The notes under the pieces were generated by a model that saw nothing but the letters and a program-made list of their open reading frames with translations, made no database searches and had not been told where the DNA came from. From contig OY482859.1 in NCBI GenBank assembly GCA_960531495.1, positions 10,938,661 through 11,002,660 on the forward strand: a stretch of 64,000 bases of DNA. Reading direction: 5' to 3'. This DNA is from Zeus faber. Its lineage: Eukaryota; Chordata; Actinopteri; Zeiformes; Zeidae. The number at the start of each line of letters is the position of its first letter. Positions within the stretch are counted from its first letter, which is position 1. Positions 1 to 24,260 of the stretch are shown piece after piece. Made by a program: the position numbers and the translations under genes.

Positions 1-1361
1 TTTTAGTTGTAATGGGTCATGAAAAGTAACTAACCAGAAAAGTGGGTCCCATCATAGAATTAATATGCCTGATATTTACATGGTGGAAAAAAATGTTTGG
101 CGTTGTTATTATTGTGGGAAGAAAAAAAAAAAAAAAAATCTACAAACGTTTCAAGTTCACATAATGTCCACAAGAGGACGCTCTTGTCTTTAATTGGTTA
201 CCTTACAGCCCAGTTTTGAAAACATCTAAAGATGATTTTCCAGCATGGAGCAAAATCGAAGATCTTGTTCAAAGACCGATTCTCGTCTTGCACCACAAGC
301 GCTCCCACCTACTGCAGCTCATATCACGTTTACGTCAACCTTCTGGCGGGTGTGCTACCTCTTGTCTATTGTTCATCAATATTTACATCATTCTGAGAAG
401 CCTGTTTTAGGATTGAGAAGTGGGAGGAAGGAAGGGGAACAATGGGATAAACACTCTTCCATTGTTTATAACATTTTGTTTCATCCATTAAGTGTGATGT
501 CAGTGCCTATGAGGACAGTCGTCCGGAAAATAAATAACAGGATTTTTACAATATAGTTTAAAAAAAATTTGCATAAATATTCCAGTAACCGCAGTGATCC
601 TCCAGTCAGCACAGCGCTTCACATGCATGGGGTGGGTGTTGGGGGTAGTGGTTATGCAATATGCGATTCAAGGGAATGGAAGAAGATAAATAATTAAAGG
701 TATAATGTTTTCTTTCCCAAGACTTTGAAAATGGAACAGAATGCCTCTGTCGCCTGCGAGTGGTTCGTAGGGCAGGAGTCTGCAGGACTCGGGGGGGGGG
801 GGCTACACCCACAAACCTTTAAAATCTTTTTTTGCTTTGTCTTGTGTATTTAATAAAGATCCGTTGCATGTTAAATCCGCTGAACAAATGCACAGCACAC
901 GGCTCGAAGGCGACCAAACCGGCCTCCGCCGTAAGCCGCTCACGTTCCACGCAGGGCGGTGCGGCTACCGCCATAGGCAGAGCCCATCCACCGACGCGAG
1001 CGTTCTAACTCGTATCCCCTTGCAAGCAAGGTTCTTGAGGGCAGCGGTGCTCGACGTGGGGTCAGGGGTCGTCGCTCCTCCCCGGAGGGGGTCTTCAAAA
1101 ATGATTAATAGTGAACGTCACCGTTATTTAATGTACAAGAGGTAATTAGAGAAAGAACGTGAGGGTCAAGTTTCACTGTGACCTCCCTCACTGTAGAACA
1201 GACAGGTGTGGAAATGTGGGATGAATCACATGGAACCATGAAAACCCACTCCGATTGGGGGCCAGGGAGACATAAAACTGTATGAAATGGGCGTCAGGGG
1301 CCTAATGCGTGTATCAAATTGAGGGCCCTCGATAATGAAAGGGGAGCGATTGGGCCCTCAA
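1..1361. other. no recognised gene; isolated GC-rich patch
   Basis: AT-rich sequence with poly-A (122-138) and poly-G (791-801) runs. A GC- and CpG-rich patch at about 895-1100 contains a 102-codon open frame (837-1145) matching no family I know. I see no splice sites or start context that would support it. Confidence 0.5.
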
Positions 1362-1368
1362 GAGAATT

Positions 1369-1557
1369 ACATTACATTTCATTTAGCAGACGCTTTTATC
1401 CAAAGCGACTTACAATTATTCAAACACCGACGGACGCAGCCATCAGGAGCAATGAGGGGTTAAGTGTCTTGCTCAAGGACACTGGAGCATGCGAGCAGGA
1501 GGAGCCTGGGATCCAACCAGCAACCTTTAAATTACTAGACCACCAGCTAGACCTCCT
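1369..1557 (-). mobile_element. tRNA-derived SINE, copy 1 (5' truncated)
   Basis: It shares the CATTTAGCAGACGCTTTTATCC / AAAGCGACTTACAA tail and the GGTTGCTGGTT.GATCCCAGGC head with copies at 36791 and 46750, here in reverse. GAGAATT flanks both sides (1362-1368 and 1558-1564) as a likely target duplication. Confidence 0.8.
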
Positions 1558-1649
1558 GAGAATTGGCCCCTGATAGAACATGCGGCCCCAAGTCTGTGAT
1601 ACGGGAGAGGGTCCCTGCACGATTGAAAACGTAAACAAAACAAATCACA

Positions 1650-2367
1650 ACAACAACAACAAAATAACATCCTCGCACAGGGACACGTGCAGCGTTCCTG
1701 TGCCGTGTGGTTCGTTCGGCGTCAGGGAGCAGCGTCCGCTCCGCTGTGGCGCTTGGACATACGACACACGGGCCAAGAGAGGGAACGAAACCCGCATCCC
1801 TCCGAATGTTGACACTTCCCTGCGTGGTTCAAAGCCCCGCCCGCCCCGCACGCACGCACGCCACCACCTTCGGCTTGAAATGTCATGACGTTCGGCTCTG
1901 ACGCTCGACCCGACCCACGCCTGTCGCTCCTGGGGAAGGAATCCCGTGCATCGCCATGTTGGGTATGGTACAGTCGCGAACGACCCGCGAACGACTCGTC
2001 CGTGGCGAATCGTGACCAACGACACTTTGCATCGATCCGCCTAAATTCACGTCTGTTCGTTTGTTTGCCCCCCCCCCCCCCGATAATTCCGCGTCCAATA
2101 CAGCTGAGCCGACTCCTCCTCTGACTCCCCCCCCCCCCCCTCTACGCGTTACAGCAACGGAATCAAACGCGCGAAGAGTCGGGCGACCGACGGACTCTTC
2201 ACGCCGAGTCGTTCGCCGGGAACCGAATCTTTACAAACGAGTCGAACCGTGCACGGCTCGGGTACGGTAACCCCCACCCACCCCCCCAAGCGCCCGGGAC
2301 GGGAAATCTCGCGATGTTTGGAAGGAGGGGAGGGGAGTGTCAAATTCCAGGAGAGAGGAGAGGGAGT

Positions 2368-2410
<43 letters not shown>

Positions 2411-3250
2411 GCGCAAAGGTGAGTTTGTAAACACTTGATTTACATTTCATTTCAGCGGACGCGGCGCGGCGCGGCGCGGGGGGCTGGGTGGGTTCGCGGG
2501 GGTTCGGGGGGAACCATCTGCGTTCAGCTGCGACCCGAAGCGCGCGTCCCAGAAAGTCGTGCGCGCCGCAGCCTCCGCGGGTCGGAGTGGGGCTGCTTCT
2601 TTTTTTTTTTTTTTTTTTTTCTTTCCTCCCCCCCCCCCCCTCCCCCCTCGTCACTAAATTGTCAAAACTTGTTGCGCCTTCTCCCGCGGGTGGACGCGAG
2701 GGGAGTCGCGACACGAGGCGTGAGGCACCGAACTACAAATAAGTTTGCGTGGACGCCTTTCCCACCACTCGCGTGTGTCTCCCCCCCCCCGCTCCGCTCC
2801 GCTCCGCTCTGTCTCTCAGAGCGGCCTGTGCTTAACGTTAGCCACGGCGGCTAACGCTCAGTTAAATGGATGCTAAAGTTGATTTTCTGTTCCAGCCAAT
2901 AACGCGCCGCTGGCCGCCGTTATTGACGGGACCCAGCGCTGCGCATGAATTAGGGGGAGTTTGATCGACGTGCCGCGCTGACCAACCGCCGAGCGGCGTG
3001 GGCGGTCTTGTGCGGGAAGAGGCGGGGTTTGGGGGGGGGGGGGGGGGGGGGCGGTAATGGAGGCTGAAGAGAGTAACTTTTGGATCCGGCTGAGAGTGGC
3101 CCGCAAGGAAGTCTGTAGGTCAGGGCCCGAGCGGTTCCGCGACACCTGGAACGCGACGTTAGGGGAGGGGGTCGCATGCAGAACCGCCTTCACTGGCCTT
3201 CGGATCCTCCCCGTCGGTGTGCAAGGCGCTCGGAAGGAAGTTATGCGTTT
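1650..3250 (+). promoter_or_regulatory. CpG-rich island, probable atf7 promoter and non-coding first exon
   Basis: This block is clearly richer in C, G and CpG than its flanks and carries a GC box (GGCGGGG near 3021), a (GA)n tract (2369-2404) and a run of 21 G (3031-3051). A strong donor-like site, GCAAAG|GTGAGT, lies at 2418/2419 and could end a non-coding first exon that joins the acceptor at 11359. Assignment to atf7 rests on orientation and on there being no other gene before 11384. No TATA box or initiator was identified with confidence. Confidence 0.5.
2369..2404 (+). repeat. (GA)n microsatellite in CpG island
   Basis: About 17 GA units sit within 20 bp upstream of the GTGAGT donor-like site. 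It would lie in the proposed 5' UTR. Confidence 0.9.
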
Positions 3251-3667
3251 CTAGATAATATCGCCTCATTGGAATCATTGTTGAAGGCACACTGCTTCTG
3301 CATTACCGTGTTACATCATATGGAACCTGGCATATGTTGTTCTTATTTGGTCAAAATCTTCCCTGTCTTGACTTGCACTGTTTTGCTGCTCTAACACCTG
3401 AATGCCTCCCCTGGCGTTAATAAAGCATTATTAGGGGTCCCATCTTCTTGGCTAAAAGTATTAGAAACATGGCAACCGCGGTACACACAGACGTGGTTGG
3501 TGTCTCATTAGAACCGGGATGTTTCAGACGTCTGGTTGTTGGAGTTTGATCAACATCGGTGTACATTTGGAGCATAAGTGAATGGGGGGGGGGAAAACTG
3601 TCGTTAATTCACAGAAAGCAGAAGAAGGTTGACGCGAATTGATTGGTTTCGGGAGCGGGGCGCTTTG

Positions 3668-3675
3668 TGACGTCA
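3668..3675 (+). promoter_or_regulatory. perfect palindromic CRE (TGACGTCA)
   Basis: TGACGTCA is the consensus site for CREB/ATF dimers, including ATF7 homodimers. It lies about 400 bp beyond the CpG island in the presumed first intron of atf7. Function is inferred. Confidence 0.5.
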
Positions 3676-3878
3676 TCATCCAAAGTCATATTTGTCCCAG
3701 CTTCATCTCTGGGGAGTCATTGGTGGCATACAGTGAGTTGCGGACCGGTGGGCGGCAAAGCGTTCGCAGACAATCGACGATCACAGACGACCTGAGCCGA
3801 TGTTGCGTTGAAGGGAAACTGGGGAAACTAACGCGCGTAGCCTTCACGAAACCCAGAAAACTATAATCGGTCACAGAA

Positions 3879-3950
3879 GGCGTTTTCGCGCTGCAGGATG
3901 TTCTAAGAACCTTTGGAGGATGGGGACTAATGTTACAAAAGTTGAGAAAG
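3879..3950 (+). mobile_element. solo left end of the GGCGTTTTCG element
   Basis: AAGGCGTTTTCGCGCTGCAGGATGTTCTAAGAACC parallels the first part of 17458-17520. No right end follows nearby. Length uncertain. Confidence 0.45.
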
Positions 3951-4592
3951 TTGTAAAAACCGAAAATGTTGGTGGGTAACTGATTTATTTACTTATCCAA
4001 AGATGGCCTTGTTTTTGTAATAAAAACAGAGCAAATGCCACGCTGTTTTTATACAAATTACCTTCCTGAAGAAAGACTTGTTTTTGTGCTAAAACGATTA
4101 CATATCAGTCTATCTTAATAAATATTGTTTTATTTGACAACTTGGTTTAAAGGTGAAATAGAAAACTTTTGCCGCAAAGACAACCGGATCACTTTACGAT
4201 CAATCAGAGCACTTGTGATGTAAATAATCAGCACCACTTTGTAAATAAGAGAAAAGAAAGAAAGAAAGAAAGAAGCATGTTCACTGAAGAGGTGAATTGA
4301 AATTGTCACAATTTTAGTTAAATGTTATTTATTTTGGTTGCACAATTCCACACATATGTATATACATAGACACTGCTTCGGCTCGTAGCTGCGATGCGTC
4401 AATGTCGTCGCCATATTGGAACGGGTGTGACTGGCCTGTAAAGCACCATAACGTTCACATTTCTCAACCGATTTCAATGAGTCTTTAAAAAAAAAAAACA
4501 TTCAAGGGTTTAGTTATCTACCTGGAGTACATTGCTCCACCATCCGGCATTCTGCTCATGGTTGCGCATTTTTTGACACACTGCAGTAAATC

Positions 4593-5483
4593 TAGGGCTG
4601 TACCCGACTCAGAATTTTTTCAGTCTAATTGGATTTGGCTGTACAATGCGTATATTTGGCGGGGGGGCAAGGCCGGCTCTTCCTATAGGCCAGATAGGCG
4701 GCCGCCTAGGGTGCGAGCCCGAGGGGGGCGCGGAGAGCTAGCGATCGTGGCGCATTTTGCGCACCTATCTCCCACCCTAATGGGGAGGGCGTGCACCAGA
4801 GACGCTAGCGATGTGCTGCTTGTGATCAGCGTGCCAAAACATTTTTTTCAAAATTTTTGTAATTTTATGTCTGTTTATGGAACGAAACAAGTGCGTATGG
4901 AACAAAACTGTGCTTAATGGGTGCACTTTCTCCGTGACTCTCTCACTGATCACCCCCTCTCCATGCGTTATGTGCAGAAAATAAAGCAGTGTTAATTCTG
5001 CTCTTAATTTGTTTTAGTTTTTCTCTTAAGAATTAAAAAAGAACAGATAAGAGTACCGTTAAAGTACCGGATCGATAAGGAGCATCGATAAGAGTAGTGG
5101 CACCACTAAAATCGTAATGATACCCATCCTTTTGGAGACCCATTCCTCTGTACCCTGCCACCACACTGTCTTTAGTTGTTTTATTTGGGGGAATGGGGCA
5201 CGGCGATCGGGGCGCAAGGAGAGCTGTGTTTTCGTCCGGATGCGGACACAAACACAAAATATATTTATGAATTTCATAATTTATAATTCCCCATTAAAAT
5301 GTTATCCCTGTGCGTTTTGTAAGCTTCCATCTTTTTTATCCTCTTATTGTAATGCACACTGGCTGGAAAGAAAAATAAATAAATAAATAAATAAATAGAC
5401 AGCTGCTCGACTTGAAGAATCTCAATTGATTGACGGGTTTCCAACTGATGATTTGACTCCTTGACTTTCAGGGGGCAGCCCTA
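4593..5483. mobile_element. non-autonomous hAT element with perfect 8-bp target duplication
   Basis: Terminal inverted repeats TAGGGCTG / CAGCCCTA bound the element. AGTAAATC is present exactly on both sides (4585-4592 and 5484-5491), the 8-bp target duplication typical of hAT transposons. There is no transposase frame. Its right half is shared with 45600-46087. A GATACC / ATCG-rich sub-segment lies near 5030-5130. Confidence 0.9.
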
Positions 5484-6054
5484 AGTAAATCAATCATTTT
5501 CCCAGGGTTGGGTAAACGGTGCCACGGAGAATTGCACAGTGAAAGGGAGGCCTATTGGGAACCAATCTAAAGCAGATGGTGTCATTATTCTATAGCCATT
5601 ACGCTGTGCAATCAACATTAACTTCATAATGATAAGCTTAAGCATAAAAGTCATCTATTGCTTCTTTAAGTTGTAAACTGTTAATTTTTTTGCTGAAGAT
5701 TGCCCCCTTTTTTTGTACTTCAAATATATCACCCGTCATGTGATCTTTATAAATACAGTGTTGTTTTGTTGTTTTGTCCAAATGTTTTGGCCAACTCTTT
5801 AATAAAACAATTATCTGGTATGGTTGGTTATCTGGTATAAAATTGCAACCCCACTCTATTTGGCAACATTTTTTTTTGATTCAAATATGTTCAAGTGGTC
5901 TAACATTTGAGATTGAAGTGTCGATTGGTGTCGACATAAAACAATGTGTTTTATGGAACCTCGGAAAACTGTAATACAAAACTGGACCCAGTGTATTGCT
6001 ACCTGCAGCTATATTTTTTTATCTTATTGTTGTTGGTTTATTGGTACTTAAATC

Positions 6055-7208
6055 TAGTGGTCGACTGATTAATGGGTAGGCTGATTAATTGGGCCCATAT
6101 TTGCACATTTTGAGATAATCGGCATTGGCTGATGCCTGCGCTCACGCGGCCGATAAACAAAATGTCTGCAGACTAATGTTGTCAAAAATATAGATATATT
6201 TTTATACATATCGATTCTGAATATTTGAAACTGTTTCAATACTCATTTTCTGCACTATTGAGATACTGGTAGCAGCTGCTTCCTCGCCCTCTCTTCTCTC
6301 CGACAGCGAGTTGACACACACACACTGCTGCAGCTCCCACATAGGCCCGCCTCCTCTAACTCATTCGCTGTCTTCACTCATCTCATTTTCTCTGTTTTGT
6401 TATGGTGTTAGCTCATTAAAGATGCCAAGTGTAGAGCCTCTGCGACCGGTTTTGGGGGAAAAAAAAAACAAACAAAAAAAACAGCATCAGTGCTGTTTGG
6501 AAATACTTCACATTTGAGGCAAAAGTTAAACTCAGAGAATTAGAGTGGAGTTTATTTTTTTCTCTCCTCCAGTCAGCGCTGCACCATGTGTGCGCTCTTG
6601 TGGTGGTGTTCTTGTGTTTATATTTTAGATTTTTTTATTTTTGTTTGTTTTCCACTTGAATGAAACAACATTTTTAAATGCAACAGAGTTGCATTTTCAT
6701 GACAAACACAAACCTGTCCCCACTGTCCCGTGCCGCATGACACGCCCCCTGTGTTTTCTGTTGCTAACCTTATTTAGAAAAACTGGATATTTTTGTGTAA
6801 ATGTTTTCCTTGGAAATAATAAATACTGCAGTTCTGTAATAGGGAGACTCCCCATATTTCCCAACAAGACTTTGATATGATGGCGTCTATTATTATTTAT
6901 TTTGTATTGTTTATAATTATTTATTTTTCATTCATGCGCAAAGTTTTGTTTTTTTCATTACCCGTGGGCATTCATTTAGCTGATCATTTTTTAAAATTAA
7001 AATAAGTGCACTGCAGAGACAATGCAGACAATAACATGTTAAATAAATGTTCATTTAAGTTCGGCAATTTTGTGTCTTATTTGTTATTATTAAATTGTTG
7101 TATTTTATCTGCATTTATGATATCGGCATTATATATCCGCCATCGGCCGCCCTGCTCTAGAAACATCGGCATGTGCCATTGGGAAAAACCCATATTGGTC
7201 CACCACTA
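6055..7208. mobile_element. non-autonomous hAT element, TAGTGGT ends
   Basis: Left end TAGTGGTCGAC and right end GGTCCACCACTA are inverted repeats with one mismatch. The flanks are CTTAAATC (6047-6054) and CTTCAATC (7209-7216), which match at 7 of 8 positions. ATCGGC motifs recur near both ends (about 6120 and 7125-7170). There is no transposase. Confidence 0.85.
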
Positions 7209-7992
7209 CTTCAATCCCGAAAGGTATTTCTGAAATTAATGTAACTACAGTGCAGTTGCTAACCTTCAAATTTATTTAAAGGTCCAGTCTGCATTAACAC
7301 GTGGGCCACCAGTTAAGTAGGCCTACTGTAGGTTCAATGGTGAAAGCTTTTCTGAAACACACTTCATAAAATAATTTTGGCTGCATATGTGTCACGTAAC
7401 TCTATAATGTGTTCGGATTATACATTTGATAGTCTCAAGAAATAAAGTAAATTATTTTGCAATTTGATCTCTTTAACACTCCACGATTCGCATCTCCATG
7501 GTTGTCAACACCTTGATTGCAAATGTAGGTCATGTTTTTGGCAGAGATGTATTCATTCCCTAACATGTTGTACTCTGGTGATCCATAGTCCCACCAGAGG
7601 ACTAACACCACGCTTCAAAATCATCCAAATCCCAACATCTTGATATATTTGACTGGATTGAAAACAGGCTTTTATTTCTTAAAATTTAACATGTATTTTT
7701 TACTGTTCTTTTTTTCTTTTCTTTTTTTAATGGATGCATTTTCAGTCACATTGTGCCATTTTGTAACTGATAAATGTCACAATTCCTATATTGGTTATTT
7801 ATGTGACACAAAGGTCCAGATCCTTTTGTTATTTGGCCGTATGCATATTATGCCACCTTATATCACCTATACATTTAATTTTGTGTTGGATATACAGTAC
7901 TGAGCACATAATGGAAAACTATCTGGAAATGTTTAAGTAGTAGTGTTGTTAGCACCAAAGGCTATTTGTTATACTTAGGTTGAGAACAAATG

Positions 7993-8034
7993 GTGTGTGT
8001 GTGTGTGTGTGTGTGTGCGTGTGCGTGTGTGTGC
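7993..8034 (+). repeat. (GT)n microsatellite, with GC interruptions
   Basis: About 20 GT units with GTGCGTGCGTG interruptions near 8017-8030. Confidence 0.9.
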
Positions 8035-8669
8035 ACGCGCCAGCCTGCGTTTTTATTGGTTACATAGACATTTATTAATTGTTGCACTCACCCAACGGTA
8101 GCCCTTTTTATTTTACGCCAATCCTTAGGCCGCCACTGCTTCACCTGTGATCTACTCAATACCCTTGATCCCACAGTAAACCAGTCAGTGACCATGCCAT
8201 GCTCTTTCTGTCTTTCTATTTCCTTCACCCCTCCCTCCTTTTTGTGGGGTCTCCCCTGCCCTCTGGCAATTCAAGCCTCAGATTCCAGAGTTGCGGCTGC
8301 AGTACGAGCTATTAATACAGTTTGTTTAGTCAGTTTCCTAGCAGTCTGCATCAAACACTGGATGGCTGTGGCTGATTTTAGCTGGGACCCGTTCCCCTAC
8401 ACCTGCTGAGTAGGAGAAATCCAAGTTAACAGCGGGACTTTGCTGTCACCTCAATGAGAGGCACTGGAATTGGGGCAATTTATTGGCTTCTATGTCACCT
8501 TGGATGAATGGAGGAACAAAATAGATGATATCCAATTCTGTATTGGATGTCAATGATGTGCATCAAGTCTATGCAGTCTACATTTTACAGTGTGCAGGCA
8601 AAACATTATGTTCTCAATTTTATTATCCAGAAAGTTAACAATCGAAATGTTACATACAAGGTTGACAAC

Positions 8670-8997
8670 TAAGGTTGAAGCACAGGGTAGAGCGCGCCTT
8701 TGCAGTTGTAGCCCCCAAACTCTGGAACAAGTTGCCTCTGTTTGTTAGGCTGGCCCCTACACTGCCTGTTTTTAAATTACACCTAAAAACACATCTTTAT
8801 TCTTTGGCTTTTAACTCAGTAGAACCATTCTTATTCTTACAGTCGTATTGCTTTTATTATTTTATTGTCCTTTGTCTTCTAAACTGATCTTTGTGTTTTT
8901 ATTGTGTTTTATTTTTTATTTTTGCTATGTCTCATTGTACAGCGCTTTGGTCAACTGTAGTTTTTATTTTTGTGCTTTATAAATAAATAAAAAAACA
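8670..8997 (+). mobile_element. LINE 3' end (C-terminus of reverse transcriptase plus 3' UTR)
   Basis: The frame reads RAFAVVAPKLWNKLPLFVRL, then FKLHLKTHLYSLAF, the usual C-terminal signature of L2/Rex1-type reverse transcriptases. CAGCGCTTTGGTCAAC and GTGCTTTATAAATAAATAAA follow as the 3' end. It is 5' truncated, as most LINE copies are. Confidence 0.75.
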
Positions 8998-9435
8998 AAT
9001 ACAATTTGGAAATATTAAGGACTTTATTTCCTTCATGTTGGGATAACTGGTCTGGTTCTTCCCAGTCCTGTCATCTGGAAATTATGGAAGACTTTTAAAC
9101 TAAATCAAATTCCACATTGCGCATCAGTGCCAGCTAGGCTAGGTAATGCCGAGCATGTCTTTGGTGGGATGTAAACTTCAGAAAACGGTTCCTATTCTAA
9201 TGCCAGATGTGTGCATTTCCGTGTGCAGTCCACACCCTGGGTATAACGAGGTGGCTGGATGGTGACGAGGTATCTCGTTTGCAGACACATCTATGCCCGA
9301 GTTGACTCAGTGGATTGGAAGAAATTTGAGTGTTCTGGCACCAGCCTGTTGCCTTACTCCAGGACCTGGGAGGTCTGCAAGAAATCAAACTGCAGCACTT
9401 CATTGGCCCTTTAATCAATGTGGGGAAGAATTGGG

Positions 9436-9482
9436 CTTTTGCAGGCAAACAAGATGCAGCCCATCTTGTTTGCCTGCAAAAG
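9436..9482. repeat. perfect inverted repeat, 21-bp arms, 5-nt loop
   Basis: Arms 9436-9456 (starting CTTTTGCAGGCAAAC) and 9462-9482 (ending TTTGCCTGCAAAAG) are exact reverse complements around CAGCC. Pairing does not extend outward. It lies in the presumed first intron of atf7. Confidence 0.85.
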
Positions 9483-10114
9483 GAATGTAGGAATGTAACT
9501 GAAAGACACAATGGTTAAAACCTATTACAAGCCTAACGGCAAGCCAGGCCATCCAGCTGCATTGCAAGAAATCTGTAATCATGTGTTTGCTCAGGGCAAC
9601 AGTCGTTAGCAGTGGCAAGGATGGAAGGAGGAAAAGAGACTTCAACACTGGGAAAACATTCAAACATTTAGTCTTTGCCAACATAGTGAATAATCTGTCC
9701 CACTCAAGAATGCCAGGCTACAAGTGCCCGTGTCAATATAATGGCAATATGGCTGTGTTGTATGCAGCTTGGCGAAATTAGTTTTATGTAGTCTCACTCG
9801 TGAATTTCTTGTACTTGGAGTTCTTGGCAAGTGTTAAGTTCTCAACTATGGAACAACCCACTTTGTTAAACTGCGGCAATATCTCAGTGGTCTTTGTTTG
9901 TTGGAATGTGTCCGCTTGTGTACATAGTGAGGATCTTGATGCATGTTGGTAGTTTGTGTACTGTCATGTTGTGATGGCGGTCGGTCAGAGTTGTGTAATA
10001 GCTACCAGACGTCACTTTGAGCCGGTGGAGAGTGCTTAAACTTTAATGTCCCCGATCCCCCTCCTTCCTAACGTTCCCTGATTTAATTTTAATGGGGTTA
10101 TTTTTCTTAACTTC

Positions 10115-11359
<1,245 letters not shown>

Positions 11360-11383
11360 CTACATTGTAAGCTCTTTGCAAAA

Positions 11384-23563
<12,180 letters not shown>

Positions 23564-24160
23564 TGAGCGATGTCGCCACGGCCCAGACACGGCTCGCGCT
23601 AACCGCCGGGGGGATCGGGGAGGAGCAAGGAAACTCACCTTAAACCCCCAAAATCCAAACTGTCGCCTTTCGCCCCCCTCGCGTTCCTTTGCTCCTCTTC
23701 CATCATTGCCCCCCCCCCCCTTTTTTTTTTTTTTAAGTGCAGCCATCTTGCTGTGGCCTGGAGCTCAGCAGCAGCCTTCTGGGAACGAACTGAAACTATT
23801 GAGAGAGCTTCCTGTTCACTCTGCCATAGACTACAGGGGCTGGACTCCAACCTCCCTCTCCCTCTTGGAACCCCCCTTCCCTCCTACGTCATCTCGACCC
23901 CCACCCAAAGTTAAAATGACTCTTCACTGGACTGTAGGACTGCATCACTAGCTACGAGTTTACTGCCATAATGAACCCCCTCCCCGACCCGCCCCCCCCC
24001 GCGTGAATATTTACTACACCCCTGCACGCTTTTGTAAACACGCAGGCGATGTGAATGTTGCATTAACATTGTCGTTTGTGGTGCGAATTCAAACACAGCA
24101 CATGGGGCTTTGCACTTTTTCAGCAGGGGACGGTGCCTTGCTCGAGTCGATGTTTTACCC

Positions 24161-24179
24161 ACACACACCCACACACACA

Positions 24180-24258
<79 letters not shown>
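24161..24258 (+). repeat. (CA)n microsatellite in atf7 3' UTR
   Basis: About 48 CA units with early CCC interruptions. It is one of only two long CA-oriented tracts in the window. Confidence 0.95.
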
Positions 24259-24260
<2 letters not shown>

